A stretch of 64,000 bases of DNA from assembly GCF_932526225.1 (NCBI RefSeq), contig NC_064047.1:8917994-8981993 (forward strand). The letters are read 5' to 3'. The notes under the pieces were generated by a model. It saw only the letters and a program-made list of their open reading frames with translations, searched no databases and was not told where the DNA came from. This stretch comes from Nematostella vectensis. Its lineage: Eukaryota > Cnidaria > Anthozoa > Actiniaria > Edwardsiidae. A program made the position numbers and the translations under genes. Shown piece by piece: positions 12,201 to 22,000 of this stretch (positions are counted from its first letter, which is position 1; each line of letters begins with the position of its first letter).

Positions 12201-15200
12201 CCCCATTGAGAGTTTGCAACACGTGGCCAAGCAAACACAGTGAGTAAACAACAACAACACGTGGCCAAACAAACACAGTGAGTAAACAACAACACGTGGC
12301 CAAGCAAACACAGTGAGTAAACAACAACAACACGTCGCCAAACAAAAACAGTGAGTAAACAACAAGAACAACACGTCGCCAAAATACGCAACAACAACAT
12401 GTGACCAGAGAAACACAGTGAGTTAACAACAATACATGCCGAAACAAACACAGTGAATGTTTGATTGTTTTGGATTACCAAAAAGACAAGAAACCTCGAG
12501 CATCAAAACCCCAGTTTATGGCGTTATTATATGAGTGATTATATTTCTCATAATGATATTTCAATATTCAAATGAGATCATCTCAATCACAGGGAACTCC
12601 AGTCCACCCTACAACCAAAACAGCTCAATTCTATTTTGTGTCAAAAGTATAAAAAAACAGGGAAAGTTTTATTTTTAAATATGATGAGAGTTTACGATAT
12701 TTAAAACAAAAATAAAACAACATTGTCACGCAAGTAAAAATAACACTGTCACGCAAGTCAAAGTTACTGTGTCACGCAAGTCAAAATAACGGTCACGCAA
12801 GGCAAAATAACTTTGGCCACGCAAATTAAAATAACATTGTCACACACACAAAAAAACTGTGTCACGCAAGCCTAAATAACATTGTCACGCAAGTCAAAAT
12901 AGCGGTGTCACGCAAGTCAAAATAGCGGTGTCACGCAAGTCAAAATAGCGGTGTCACGCAAGTCAAAATAGCGGTGTCACGCAAGTCAAAATAACAGTGT
13001 CACGCAAGTCAAAATATCAGTGTCACACAAGTCGTGTCCAGAGCGTTTAGTATGTGAAGCAGTTCTAAAAGCATATCTTATGTCACTAGGTGCTTAGAGG
13101 TCCTTATTAAAGGCCAGGTCACCAAGATCCGTGCTACCCTCAATGACATCCGGGTACTTGATAAAGCCGCTGACACAGCGAACAAGAGGCTCAGCATGCT
13201 CAACCTTCACAAAGAGGTACGTGCGACTTGATGACGTCATTATCCATTAAGCACGAGGTTACGCTATAAAAGGGAAAGCTCCTTCCACCTCCGTGCTCGA
13301 ATTTGCACAACACTACCAAGCTAGCAGTCACAAAGTCTCCTGTAAAATTGCTTATCTTTGAGCCTCAGTCGGCTGGAATAAATCTATATTTGCACAGGTA
13401 ACAAGACAGTTGTGTTGGAGATTGATAAATTAGTGATTTGCTGTTCAGGTTTCTCAGGTGTCTCAGGTTTTCAGTTCGAAATTTTAAATTTTGCGCTCAG
13501 AGCAATTGCCTTGACATGTTGACTCATTGACGGCTGATTGATAACTGATTGTTCTTGAGCCCAGTGGTGGTAGGAGCTTTACCTTTAATAGCGAAACCTC
13601 GTGTTTAAATGCCTCATGTTGCGCGACCACCAGTGTTGCGTCACTTTTAGGAAAGGAAAGGGAAAGGAAAAGAAGCTGGGCTGACTTTATCTAGAATTGC
13701 AGCCATAGGCTGAATTGCTCTGGATTTACATTACACGGGGTCTTATTCGGACTGCTATACTTATAAGGCGCACTGTGCTGCCACACAGTTTACATGGATG
13801 AGAGAGTGTTAGTATTTGAATGCCCCTTTTGGTTATGCGGCAAGTACAGACGCTGAAGATGGACTCTGCCTTTTTCAGTGGTTCCTTAACATGCCACAAT
13901 GTAACAGGCTGGTTAGCTAGGTTTTTGCGAGACGGGACCGCCGTTTAACATAGTCATCCGAGCCACGAGGGATACACAGTCCCCAATGTAGAGTGCCAGG
14001 TTTTTACACCTCTAAAAAAAAGCACAAGTTGACCTGACCTGGGTTCGTACCCTGGTTCTCTTGCTTGAGAGGCGAAGCCCGTACCACTGAGCTATTGCAC
14101 CACGTAACAGTTCATCTTGACATGACGGAAAAACATGAAGTGACGCGTCAAATAAGCCCATTTTACATCGAATAAGGCGGAGAATTTCTCTGAGTACTTA
14201 GTAACTTGTAGCAAACAAAATATCAAGTGCGACTTTTTTTTAAATTGATGCGATTTTTTGTAAAGTGCCATTGAAATTTGAGCTTTTCGTCCCTGAATTG
14301 ATACACAGGGCAATGATGATCAAGGAAAAATTATCTTAAAAAGCCAAAATCTGGTTATGTGCACTTCGGCCTCACGTTATTTGTGTTTTGAAAATCAGTC
14401 CGCAATACAAGGAACCTCTAGCCATTGTAAGAAATTGTGTCTTCTCTCTCTATCTGGAATTGCGCGTTTTCCAGGTTTTTCCGTCATGTCGTTCATCTTA
14501 CTTTAAAAAAGGACTAGAGGCTTGTCGAGCAGCGGGACCCTTAATGCTGCTTGAACATCCGTGTTGCGTGACTATTATTGATGTAAGAGTCCGTCTTATG
14601 CTTGCAGAAGGACAAAGTGGTTGTTGAGCATGGCCTTTCTGGCGTTGCGTGTAATTAGTGTTGCGTGGTACTATTAAGCGTGACCATCAATTTTGCGTGA
14701 CCACCCGTGTTGCGTGACCATTAGTGCTGTGACTATTAGTGACGTAAAAGTTCGCCTAATGCTTGCAGGAGGACAAAGGGCTTGTTGAGCATGGCCTGTT
14801 GCGTTGCGTGACACTCAGTGTTTGCGTGACCACCAGTGTTGTGTGACGATTAGTTACGTTAGAGTTCATCTTATGCTTGCAGGAGGACGAAGGGCTGGTT
14901 CAGCATGGCTTTTCTGAAGTTGCGTGATATTAGTGTGGCGTGTCACTATTTTTGCGTGACAATCTATATTGCGTGGCACTCATTGTTGCGTGACCACTAT
15001 CATTGTGTGACTATTGGTGAAGTATGAGTTTATCTAATGCTTGCAGGAGGACGAAGGGCAGGTTGAGCATGGCCTTTCTGGCGAAGACGGGGTCAAGACG
15101 CTCCTTACACAACAACTCGAAGCGCTACAAGAACAGAGGTAATGACACTCGAATAATGAACTCCCCACGTTTTGGTACAGTGCTCGCCACAGTTACCAAA

Positions 15201-16798
15201 GTCAATACGGATATTAGAAACGTACTTCCTGATTGGTACGAACTTCACTAACTAATAAGCGAGGAAAAGAACTGCCTTGGCGTGCAGAACACGACGGAGT
15301 CCTTCCTCTCAACCAAATGATTGATTCTCGCAATTTTATTGGCCTACTTTTATAATGTGATGGTTACGGTAGTGTGGAAGCACGGGTGGCCTAGTGTGTT
15401 AGCGCGTCGGCCTCTAACCGCTGTGCCCCAGGTTCGAATCCTGGCTCAAACTGGGGATTTTTCCGGGTTCCTGCCTTGATTCGAATTTGTGTCACAAGTG
15501 AGTTGAAGTTATTCTCCCGTGTTTCCAGTCTTCTAGGATGCTGCACTACACTAACCTGAACCGAAGGGACGTAAAAGAACCAGTTGGGATGCAATAAACC
15601 CTCTGGCAGTGACCACCCCCAGTGACAGTGCTTACTAACCGAGGGTCATATGTCAGAAAACTGTATATTCCGTTTAATATGTTACCCTCGATAAACAAAG
15701 ATTAAACTGAAACTGAAACCAAACTGTCGCACAGTAAATACTCTCGATCTAACACAGTTCAAAATTGATAATTTTGTTGAGGGAGGAAAACACTTAGGGC
15801 AAAGGCGATAACCAGCTTACTCAACTTATGTCGGAACTGGGAATCGAACCCGAAAGTAGTTGTGAGCGGCAGTTGCACAATGCTTTGTAAACTGCCCCAT
15901 GGCGAAGACGACCTTGTCTGACTTACACAAAACAACGAGATCACCCTCCACTCCATTAAAACTTACGCTTTTGATGTGTCTCTTGTTCTAGGACATTCTT
16001 AACGGCAAAGCTAACTACTCTTGAACCACGGCCGCGTGCCAAGGGAGGGGAGAGTGGGGACGATGTTGTCAGCGATGAAAACGTCACAGACGACGAACTG
16101 GAGAACGCGATCAATGAGGAGTACGCGGTCACTTTTGAGCTTCCAGGTAAAATAAAATCACCCCCAATTCCGGACATTAATTTTCATCATCTCATATACC
16201 GGGCATATAACCACCCTCTATACCGGACATATAACCACCCTCTATACAAGACATATAACCACTCCTTATACCGGATGTGTTACAGTAGAATCATATAACT
16301 GACCACTACATATAGGGCACTTTCCAAAATTCCAATTTCAACTTCAGTCAAACGCTATGAATAAAACCTTAATAAAATAGAAAGGTCGGTCTCTAGGATT
16401 TCGTAGATTTTGTTGGCGCTGCTTTGTAGTGAGTGAACGCTGTGAAGTGATTATTGCTCTTTCAGTTTTGACGAATTCTTGGTGTTTTTTTTTTTGGTCG
16501 TTGATAATGTTGTTATTGCTGTTGTAATTGCTGTAGTTGTTGTTGCTATTGTTGTCGTTATTGTTATTGCTACTCAATTGTTGTTAATACTGTCGTTGTT
16601 GTTAGTGGTATTATTAGTTGTGCCACTAATACCAACTTTAGTCGCTCAGAAGTCTTCAACTTTTTCTTCCTTTGTATCGACACTTTAGCCGTCACGACAG
16701 ATCTCCGACATCTCACGAAGCACAGAGCACGAAAACAGACGAAAAAGCGACCACCGTCCCGATCCCGGCTTCGCGTCCAGCGGAAGCATGTCGTATAG
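241..16798 (+). CDS. MYO9-like: Myosin-IX-like unconventional myosin with RhoGAP tail (5' part missing)
   Basis: Exons read: 241-410, 953-1042, 1413-1577, 1901-1958, 2185-2340, 3140-3497, 3895-4046, 4757-4873, 5322-5479, 5762-5795, 6187-6228, 6967-7069, 7493-7575, 8714-8813, 9167-9247, 10479-10607, 11487-11592, 12108-12239, 13090-13216, 15047-15138, 15992-16146, 16689-16798 (TAG 16796). All joins keep phase, giving 905 residues. Residues 1-57 carry IQ motifs (VRIQAAWRGYY, LLQAVVRGFLERQR). About 347-440 resembles the conserved myosin-IX segment before C1. 501-550 is a C1 zinc finger with canonical H-C-C-C-C-H-C-C spacing. About 563-790 is RhoGAP with the arginine finger in EGIYRKSP and the conserved Asn in MNSNALSIIWAPC. 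Family knowledge: myosin IX is an actin motor that turns off Rho. The motor domain must lie left of the window. The exon ending 2340 could instead end near 2365. The order IQ-C1-RhoGAP identifies the family well; MYO9A versus MYO9B cannot be assigned. Confidence 0.92.
746..870. mobile_element. Diverged relative of the MITE at 18682
   Basis: Left end ggctgattcagacagcacga then gtatgcgac. The right half has catacgactaaatcgt and ends near ataggc. Confidence 0.55.
1641..1765 (+). mobile_element. Truncated copy of the TTAA MITE at 7084
   Basis: Begins ttaaagccgcattgtcacca and shares gccatccgctctaaattatc with the full copy. An internal stretch and the right terminus are missing. Confidence 0.8.
2395..3090. 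repeat. Minisatellite of TATTCGGGAGTGACTCGG-type units
   Basis: About 18-19-bp units, many variants, starting 55 bp after the donor at 2341 and ending about 50 bp before the acceptor at 3138. Diverged relatives at 33655-33960 and 40130-40375. Confidence 0.93.
3693..3880. repeat. TTTG/TTCG tetranucleotide microsatellite
   Basis: Imperfect (TTTG)n with TTCG and TCCG/TCCA variants, ending 15 bp before the exon at 3895; it replaces the polypyrimidine tract region of that intron. Confidence 0.92.
4233..4655 (-). mobile_element. tRNA-derived SINE with an internally expanded tRNA head
   Basis: On the minus strand the head reads ggtggcgcagttggcagagc (A box) and a B box lies near 4318-4332 (GTTCGATTCCCGG). 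Between them a 41-43-bp unit is repeated about seven times (4335-4610). The tail, ending in ttttgttgagggaggaaaac on the plus strand, is shared with the SINE at 15772. Confidence 0.8.
4335..4610 (-). repeat. Minisatellite, about 7 copies of a 41-43-bp unit inside a SINE
   Basis: The unit contains gaccgggaaacctgtggtga and gaggcacaggcactacagag. It derives from the SINE's own anticodon-arm to B-box region. Confidence 0.9.
5762..6110 (+). repeat. Direct duplication including a 34-nt exon
   Basis: The segment 5764-5832 (catcacaagatattccagct...gttttcc) is repeated at 6018-6087. A second word, gtcaatatttaagcccaatg, occurs at 5982 and 6089. The second exon copy keeps the donor (ctaag|gtatta) but not the acceptor. 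Confidence 0.9.
6560..6791. mobile_element. MITE with TA target site, CACCTATTTC ends
   Basis: TA|cacctatttcaattaaggtt at the left and aacttaattgaaataggtg|TA at the right. TA duplication suggests a Tc1/mariner-type parent. A related copy is at 49451. Confidence 0.8.
6967..7575 (+). other. C1 (phorbol-ester/DAG-type) zinc finger of the myosin-IX tail, two exons
   Basis: Exons 6967-7069 and 7493-7575 join at a split Asp codon (Q-D-C). They give the complete C1 pattern: H, 12 residues, CEHC, 12 residues, CQDC, 4 residues, HKKC, 7 residues, C. All eight zinc ligands are present. The intron between them holds a TTAA-flanked MITE. Confidence 0.93.
7084..7337. mobile_element. MITE with TTAA ends (piggyBac-like)
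   Basis: Inverted ends ttaaagccgcattgtcacc and gtgacaatgcggctttaa, with ccgga/tccgg matches further in. TTAA at both borders is the target-site signature of piggyBac elements. It lies in the intron that splits the C1 finger. Confidence 0.82.
9306..9429. mobile_element. Hairpin MITE, 124 bp
   Basis: Ends agcatggcacgaggggaatt and its inverted partner ending ggatgccatgct. Arms of about 50 bp (attaaatgtcccc / ggggacatttaat) nearly fill the element. Confidence 0.8.
10636..11060. repeat. Minisatellite of ACCACAGG-containing units
   Basis: Irregular 20-30-bp units with ttacaccacagggagcccgt and acaccacaggaaacccat, starting 28 bp after the donor at 10608 in the RhoGAP region. Confidence 0.88.
11674..11875. 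mobile_element. MITE copy 1 of the GGGCGCG family
   Basis: Ends gggcgcgtttttttactcgt and aggaaaaagcgcgccc. The core has ggaatgaaggccattccacc. Two more copies are at 36969 and 56281. Flanking TTA-like trinucleotides fit a Harbinger-type target site. Confidence 0.82.
12215..12455. repeat. Minisatellite whose unit contains the exon end and splice donor
   Basis: The unit, about 35-40 bp, includes cacgtggccaagcaaacaca|gtgagtaaac. The first copy is the real exon-intron boundary (donor at 12240); perfect CAGTGAGT copies follow at about 12277, 12312, 12349 and 12415, plus one decayed copy near 12448. Confidence 0.93.
12720..13035. repeat. Minisatellite of GTGTCACGCAAGTCAAAATAGCG units
   Basis: About 13 copies of a 22-24-bp unit (tgtcacgcaagtcaaaatag), the best preserved around 12890-13010. 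Lies in the intron before the last RhoGAP exon. Confidence 0.93.
13815..14115 (-). mobile_element. tRNA-derived SINE of a second family
   Basis: The minus-strand head tagctcagtggtacgggctt is an A box and ggtacgaacccagg a B box. The body includes ttttggttatgcggcaagt and is shared with 61480-61850. Confidence 0.7.
14600..15060. repeat. Four tandem copies of a 3' splice site plus exon start
   Basis: cttgcaggaggacgaagggc...gagcatggcctttctgg-type sequence at about 14601, 14762, 14877 and 15040; spacing 161, 114 and 164 bp. Between copies are ttgcgtgaccaccagtgt sub-repeats. The last copy is the true acceptor for exon 15047-15138. Confidence 0.92.
15380..15630 (+). mobile_element. tRNA-derived SINE, complete head and body
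   Basis: The head is tRNA-like: A-box-like ggcctagtgtgttagcg and a perfect B box GGTTCGAATCC at 15431-15441. A non-tRNA body of about 180 bp follows. The tRNA part has no convincing cloverleaf, so it is a SINE rather than a tRNA gene. It lies in a myosin-IX intron. Confidence 0.8.
15772..15905 (-). mobile_element. tRNA-derived SINE, same tail family as the one at 4233
   Basis: The minus strand has a B box GGTTCGATTCC and ends in the shared tail (plus strand ttttgttgagggaggaaaac). A diverged A-box region is near 15890. Confidence 0.75.
16190..16285. repeat. Four copies of a ~30-bp unit
   Basis: ataccggacatataaccacc-type units, starting about 45 bp after the donor at 16147. Confidence 0.85.
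16485..16625. repeat. GTT/ATT-rich imperfect trinucleotide tract
   Basis: Runs of ttgttattgctgttgtaatt and similar, just before the last myosin-IX exon. Confidence 0.7.
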
Positions 16799-18415
16799 AG
16801 CTAACTAGACCATGTTTGAGCCTTCTCGGCCGGCACTTTCACCACAAGTTCAAATCGTGAATTCACCTGTCTTAGCAAAATGATTCACATTGATTAGTTA
16901 GAGAGATTTTATTGTAGATTTGTTCGTTGCAACAAGAGGTATGAAAATTTTGTGCTGAACACTGTTAGGAGTAAAAGAGTAGAACCAGACAAACTAGGCA
17001 ATAATCTGGGATCAATTTCAGAATTCAAAAAAGGTGGGTGAATATGCGTTTTGCCATAACAGCTGTTTATTCCAAAATTCTCAAGAATTTATCATTCTGT
17101 CGAGGACTTGGATGCAACTTTGGATATGGCCCCTTTTTGACCGTTGCTTGGTATAAAGTTTAGATATTTTCAGTGAAAAGAGTTTAGAGTTTTCACGGTC
17201 TAACGCTGTGCTCTATATATCATCGAGTCGTGTTTCAAAATTTATCTTGATTCATTTGGAACAATTAGGGGAGTTTGCTTATGTCTTGAAATGGGTAATC
17301 TAAGTCAGGCTCGATATTCATACGTGAATCGTCCGTCTGAGTCTCTATCAGCCGCCATTTTGTCACCCAAGTAAAAAAACAAGTCCGAGATTGACTTTCT
17401 TGGTACTGTGTACCAGGAAAAAGAAGACAAGGATATTAACAATGCGACGCGCGCTACCGTGGCCACCTTGACATTTTTCTGAGATTAGCCAATGAGGATG
17501 CGAGTAACGAATTATCTGATTGACTCGTACTTCACTAGCCAACAGCGTGGCATTGGAGTGCTCCAGTGCGTATCAAAACACGACAAATCATTCTAGTTTG
17601 GAGCTTGTGTCCATCAAGACTCTAGTTCTTCTACGCTAACTGGGGCCGGTTCCTAGAAAGCAGGATAAATACGGCATAAATACGGCATCTTGACATTTGA
17701 TTGGGTTAGCGTTGTCTTGTGGCCATACGAAAGGGCGCGTCACACAAAATATGAAGAAAACAAACAGGGAGGGATTTACATCGTTAGTGGGTGATTTCCC
17801 ATGTAAATCAAACAATGTGGTGTTTTCGGGAGCTCTTGTATCCGTGTTTATTTTGAATTTTTACGCCAAGCTTACCCTGAAAATAGGGAATTCTGAAATC
17901 GATGATAGATTTGTTGTCAATACTTGCTTGTTGCTCTTTAGTTTACACGACAGAATTTTTTAAAGCGAAATGCACAGCAACGCGCGCACGTAAAATGGCG
18001 CGAAAAAAAAATGTGCGCCAATCAAAACACGACTCAAATTTAATTTTTTGTCAAAAATGGAATGAGTTTCACTAACCAAAGAGTAGCTCGAATTTTGTAG
18101 AATTTCCATGAATGTGGAAGATGTTTCTTCAAAACTAAAGACATATTTTAACACTGAAAATTCACAAGTAAAGTAACAGATTTAAGATTTCAAAAATATA
18201 TATATTTATGTGCGTTTAGTGGAGGATAATAAAGTTGGCAATAAAACAAATTCAGACTTGATATTTTTCACTGTTTTATTCAAAGTGTTGGGGAAATTGT
18301 AGGCAGCTCTAAACAATGGGTGCGCTCGGGACATGCCGTAATTTAGTTTGGTTTATTTTGAAAAGATAACCGCCCATCTGTCCATAAATTATTTTGTGCC
18401 TTTTAAAATAATCGA

Positions 18416-18720
18416 ATAGATCCATTAATTTAGTAGTATAGATTTGAATTCATAGCGACCCAAGCGGATGTAGTTCTTTAATGAAGTACACCTCGTTTTG
18501 AAGATTCTTTGATAAGGATGATTAAGACAGCACGATTTAGTCGTATGCGACATGCATATAGTGTAATATTAGAATAGATCCATTAATTTTGTAGTATGGA
18601 TTGGAATTCATAGCGACCCGAGCGGATGTAGTTCTTTAATGAAGTACACCTCGTTTTGAGAAATGGTGGATATTTTGATAAGGCTGATTTACACAGTGCG
18701 ATTTAGTCGTATGCGACCTG
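18416..18720. repeat. Tandem duplication of a ~145-bp segment
   Basis: 18416-18555 and 18573-18720 share aatagatccattaattt, gaattcatagcgaccc, gcggatgtagttctttaatg and the following MITE end. Confidence 0.88.
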
Positions 18721-18858
18721 CCCTAAATTACACTCTACGACTTTCGTAGCCGAACGTCGTAGCGGAGCCGTAGGTTGATTTACACACTACGACACGAGTT
18801 GCAGATGTGTTGCGGGCAGGTCGCATATGACCGAATAATCGTGCTGTCTGAATCAGCC
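18682..18858. mobile_element. MITE with about 45-bp inverted ends
   Basis: ggctgatttacacagtgcga...gtatgcgacctgcc at the left and ggcaggtcgcatatgacc...gctgtctgaatcagcc at the right. A related fragment is at 746-870. Confidence 0.78.
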
Positions 18859-18927
18859 TATAGAGTGATCAACTTTATGTGTGATACAAACATTCCATAC
18901 GATCATTAATTCGTAAGATCATTTGTT

Positions 18928-18933
18928 TTTATT
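18928..18933 (-). terminator. Candidate polyadenylation signal of the TRAF-like gene
   Basis: On the minus strand this reads AATAAA, about 150 nt downstream of the TRAF-like stop codon. It is the first such hexamer after the stop. Confidence 0.45.
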
Positions 18934-19082
18934 TTTCTCTGTGTGATACAATAAGTGGCCAGCGTACTATGTACCAACACCAGACAACATTCCATACGAT
19001 CATTTGTTCTCATACCTTTTCTTTTCTGTTCTAATACCACTCACTCATTACTCGACAGAAGGTGAAAAAGCGACGCGTTTGT

Positions 19083-22000
19083 CTAGTTTTCTGTGATATC
19101 GACTAGAACTCTGATAAAGAAGCTGTCGTCAGCCAAGTAGGTCCCAGTCTCCAGCTCGTCATGTCCGACAAAATCATCAAAACCGACTATGATAGCCCTC
19201 TCGTCACGCTTCGGCCGATCGATACCCTTTCGGCGCACGTCGTCTCGTTTGAAATCGTTCACTTTCCGTACGCGCACGATTTCCCTCCGATCCTCTACAT
19301 CCGGGTTCTGGTCCATCAACGCGAATGTATACCGCGGTCTGATAGGCCATTTGAGCACAGCGTCATATTCCCCATACATTACGCACGCGTAGACCGAAAC
19401 ACTCCGTCCTTCTTCCCGGCCTCGACCGTTGAGGTACGCCCAGCAAGAAATCTTGTATCCGAACGCTGACGTGTAAAACGGCTCGCTACACACGGGGTCA
19501 TCACCTCGACCCGTCCTTATCCTCGCAACCTTCTTATTAAAATTCGACACCCTCCAAATCAATTCCCCATATCCACTCCCCACGGGGTTGCTAAACAAAC
19601 TGCATTCTTTTGAACTCTCCTTCTTCTCCAAGTCTGAAAGCTTAGCTTTGATCTCCTTCTCAAATTTGCTCTGATGCTTTTTTTGTTCCTTGAGTTGTTC
19701 GCTGAGTTTCTGGATCACGTGGTCTTGGGACTGCCTCGTGGTTAGTTGCTCTTCGAGGAGTTGCTTGAGTTTGGCGGTTGTCTCTGTGAGTTGGTAAATC
19801 GCCTCGTCCTGCTTCCGGACTCGCTCGCGTTGTCTATCCAGTTCAAGTTTCTGGTCCTGTACAAGTTGGCAGGCAAGTTGGAGATGGTCCTCGAGACTCT
19901 TAGCAAGGTGGTCTGCTAGGTTGTTCTTGGAGCCCTGCATGGAAAACAACGTAAAATAAGGCCAATCACGCCGCCATTTTATGCTCCCGCTCAATGCCGA
20001 GCGACTCAAAGAATCCATTTCCATCTAATAACTAAAGCGAGTAACTAGATATTTTCATTCAAATATCGTGGATAATTTATCAGACGTCATTCGAAGATTG
20101 CCATTTTGAAGTTTTCTTGCGAATAAACAGTTGTATTTTCAATTATAAACAACAAAAGAGGGGTTGATCAACATTCTTTATGCCTTGATCAAACGGAGAT
20201 GAGAGTTGATGACCGTTTGACCGTGCCACTCTCACGACCTCTCATCGACTCTTCTTCACTTTGAACATGTTCAAATTCGACATGAGAGTTGATGAGAATT
20301 GTCATCGCGTGAATGAAAGTTGATGAGAGCATCTCTATCGGAAGTCTTACAAAAAGTGAATTTAACGTGTAATTCCCGAATCAGTGATGAATCCTGTGTC
20401 AAATAATTTAAAGAAAACTGCTCACTATCACCAACTCTCAAAGGCTGTTCGATCGCAATCCTATGAGAGCAAGAGAGTGGATTTCATCAACTCTCATCTC
20501 CGTGTGATCGAGACATCAGTGTAATACACCTTTTGCTTTTCATTACCGAGAAATACGCATTCATTTTAGCCAAAATAACAAACATTTACACCGATGTACT
20601 GTCATTTAAGCGAAAGTAAAATCATTTGAACTAAAAGGAAATACATTAACGAACTTTACATAAATGAGTGCACACAATTGCATTTTCTTCACATTCATTA
20701 ACACTATTCGACAACCAGGAATGAAAAATCTATTTTCATTTGCGCGTTGATACATAACAATAGCACAAACAGAATATCAATAATACGAGAACTCGCAATC
20801 AATACAGTGAACGAAGTATTCATTAATATTTTTATTACAGCAAGTGCTGTAATAATCCGGGGGTGCACCCCGGAGAATGTGAGGGGTACTATTATAGAAA
20901 AGATTGGTAAATCTACATTATTTTCCTTCTAAAATTTCCGTCTGAATGGGGGAAGGAGGGAAAGGGGGGATGTCTTTAAAATTTTCGACAGTGAAGAAAG
21001 GAAGGGGTCAAAGGTTAAAGGCATTGATGCTTTTATGAAAGTACCTGGAATGAACATCCCACATGTTTGAACGTGCAGCTTTCCGTCGCCTTTGGACAAT
21101 CCTCAATGATGTGATTGGTCATCTGTGATAAAAAGGCGGGAAAACCTTAGCATGCACATGCGTAAACATTCGTTACAAGAACCGCTGGTTAAGATACGCG
21201 GTTCGGGAACGTGTAAATAAGAACTGAAAATTGTATGATATAGAGTATTGTTGCCTTCCTTCTTCCATTGGTAGCCCATGTAGGGTGTAGAAGATAGATA
21301 TATGAGCGAAGCTTGGTTTGTCGTAAATATGGTTGAAATAGTAAGATCCTGACAGCACAATTCTGCCAAAAATTGCTAATCTAAACGGTATAATTCGTTT
21401 TGATGGAGCTAGAGCGGGATAAACTCAGGGCGGATGGGACAGCCTGTGGTGTTCCTAGGCCGTTCAGCTAGACGTTTAGAGTTTTATAGAAAACGAAGTG
21501 TTAACTATTTGAAGACGAGTATTCTGCACTTGCTCCGGCCGTTCTAAGCCACTAAATTTTGCCATTACAAGTATATGGTTATTTTGGTGTGTTTTTGTAT
21601 GTTATTTGCTACGGAGATTGCTCAAAAACCTAGTTAGCAGGCACGAACACAGGGGGGTGCGCGCATACCCCCCCTTGGCGCTCCCCCCCACCCCTCCTCG
21701 GCCCATCCTGGGTACGCGCCTGGTTAGGTCAGGGCTTAGCGGACATAAGACAGCTCCGTCCCTCTGAAAGCTTAGAATAGCACTTTGGGCTACCTGTGTT
21801 GCATCTTAATTATAACCATATTTTTTCTGGGGAAGAGCGGAATCAAAACCTATGAAAGCTATTAATGATGTTTTGAGCTGACACGATGATATTTACTATA
21901 CATGTAAGATAGAAAACAGGAAGAAAATTTATCTTATCGTCGTTAATTACTGCTGAAATCTCACACAATTGTCATCCATCGAGAGTAAACTTTTCGTTCT

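Larger units (their letters stand above)
8714..13216 (+). other. RhoGAP domain region of the myosin-IX gene, six exons
   Basis: Exons 8714-8813, 9167-9247, 10479-10607, 11487-11592, 12108-12239 and 13090-13216 encode a continuous RhoGAP fold: VPEIVERLIQDIEIRG, then LYAEGIYRKSPSAV with the arginine finger, VVHVVAAVLKLFFRQL, the helix around LPPANRATFERLVFHLAR, then NALSIIWAPCIMR. The usual Gly after the RKS of the finger loop is Pro here. Three introns of this stretch carry minisatellites, one of which begins inside the 3' end of exon 12108-12239. Confidence 0.92.
16799..18927. other. Convergent spacer between myosin-IX and TRAF-like genes
   Basis: Holds the 3' UTR of the myosin gene (no clear AATAAA near the stop), the tandem duplication at 18416-18720 and the MITE at 18682. 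The ORF at 17697-17963 has no family resemblance or codon pattern I trust. Nothing else seen. Confidence 0.6.

Noticed and set aside
12018-12481. Three overlapping minus-strand ORFs
   Set aside because: Shadows of the donor minisatellite and of the RhoGAP exon on the other strand.
14040-14110. tRNA gene on the minus strand
   Set aside because: Good boxes but stems mispair; part of a SINE shared with 61480.
15380-15460. tRNA gene
   Set aside because: Has A and B boxes but no good cloverleaf and continues into a SINE body.
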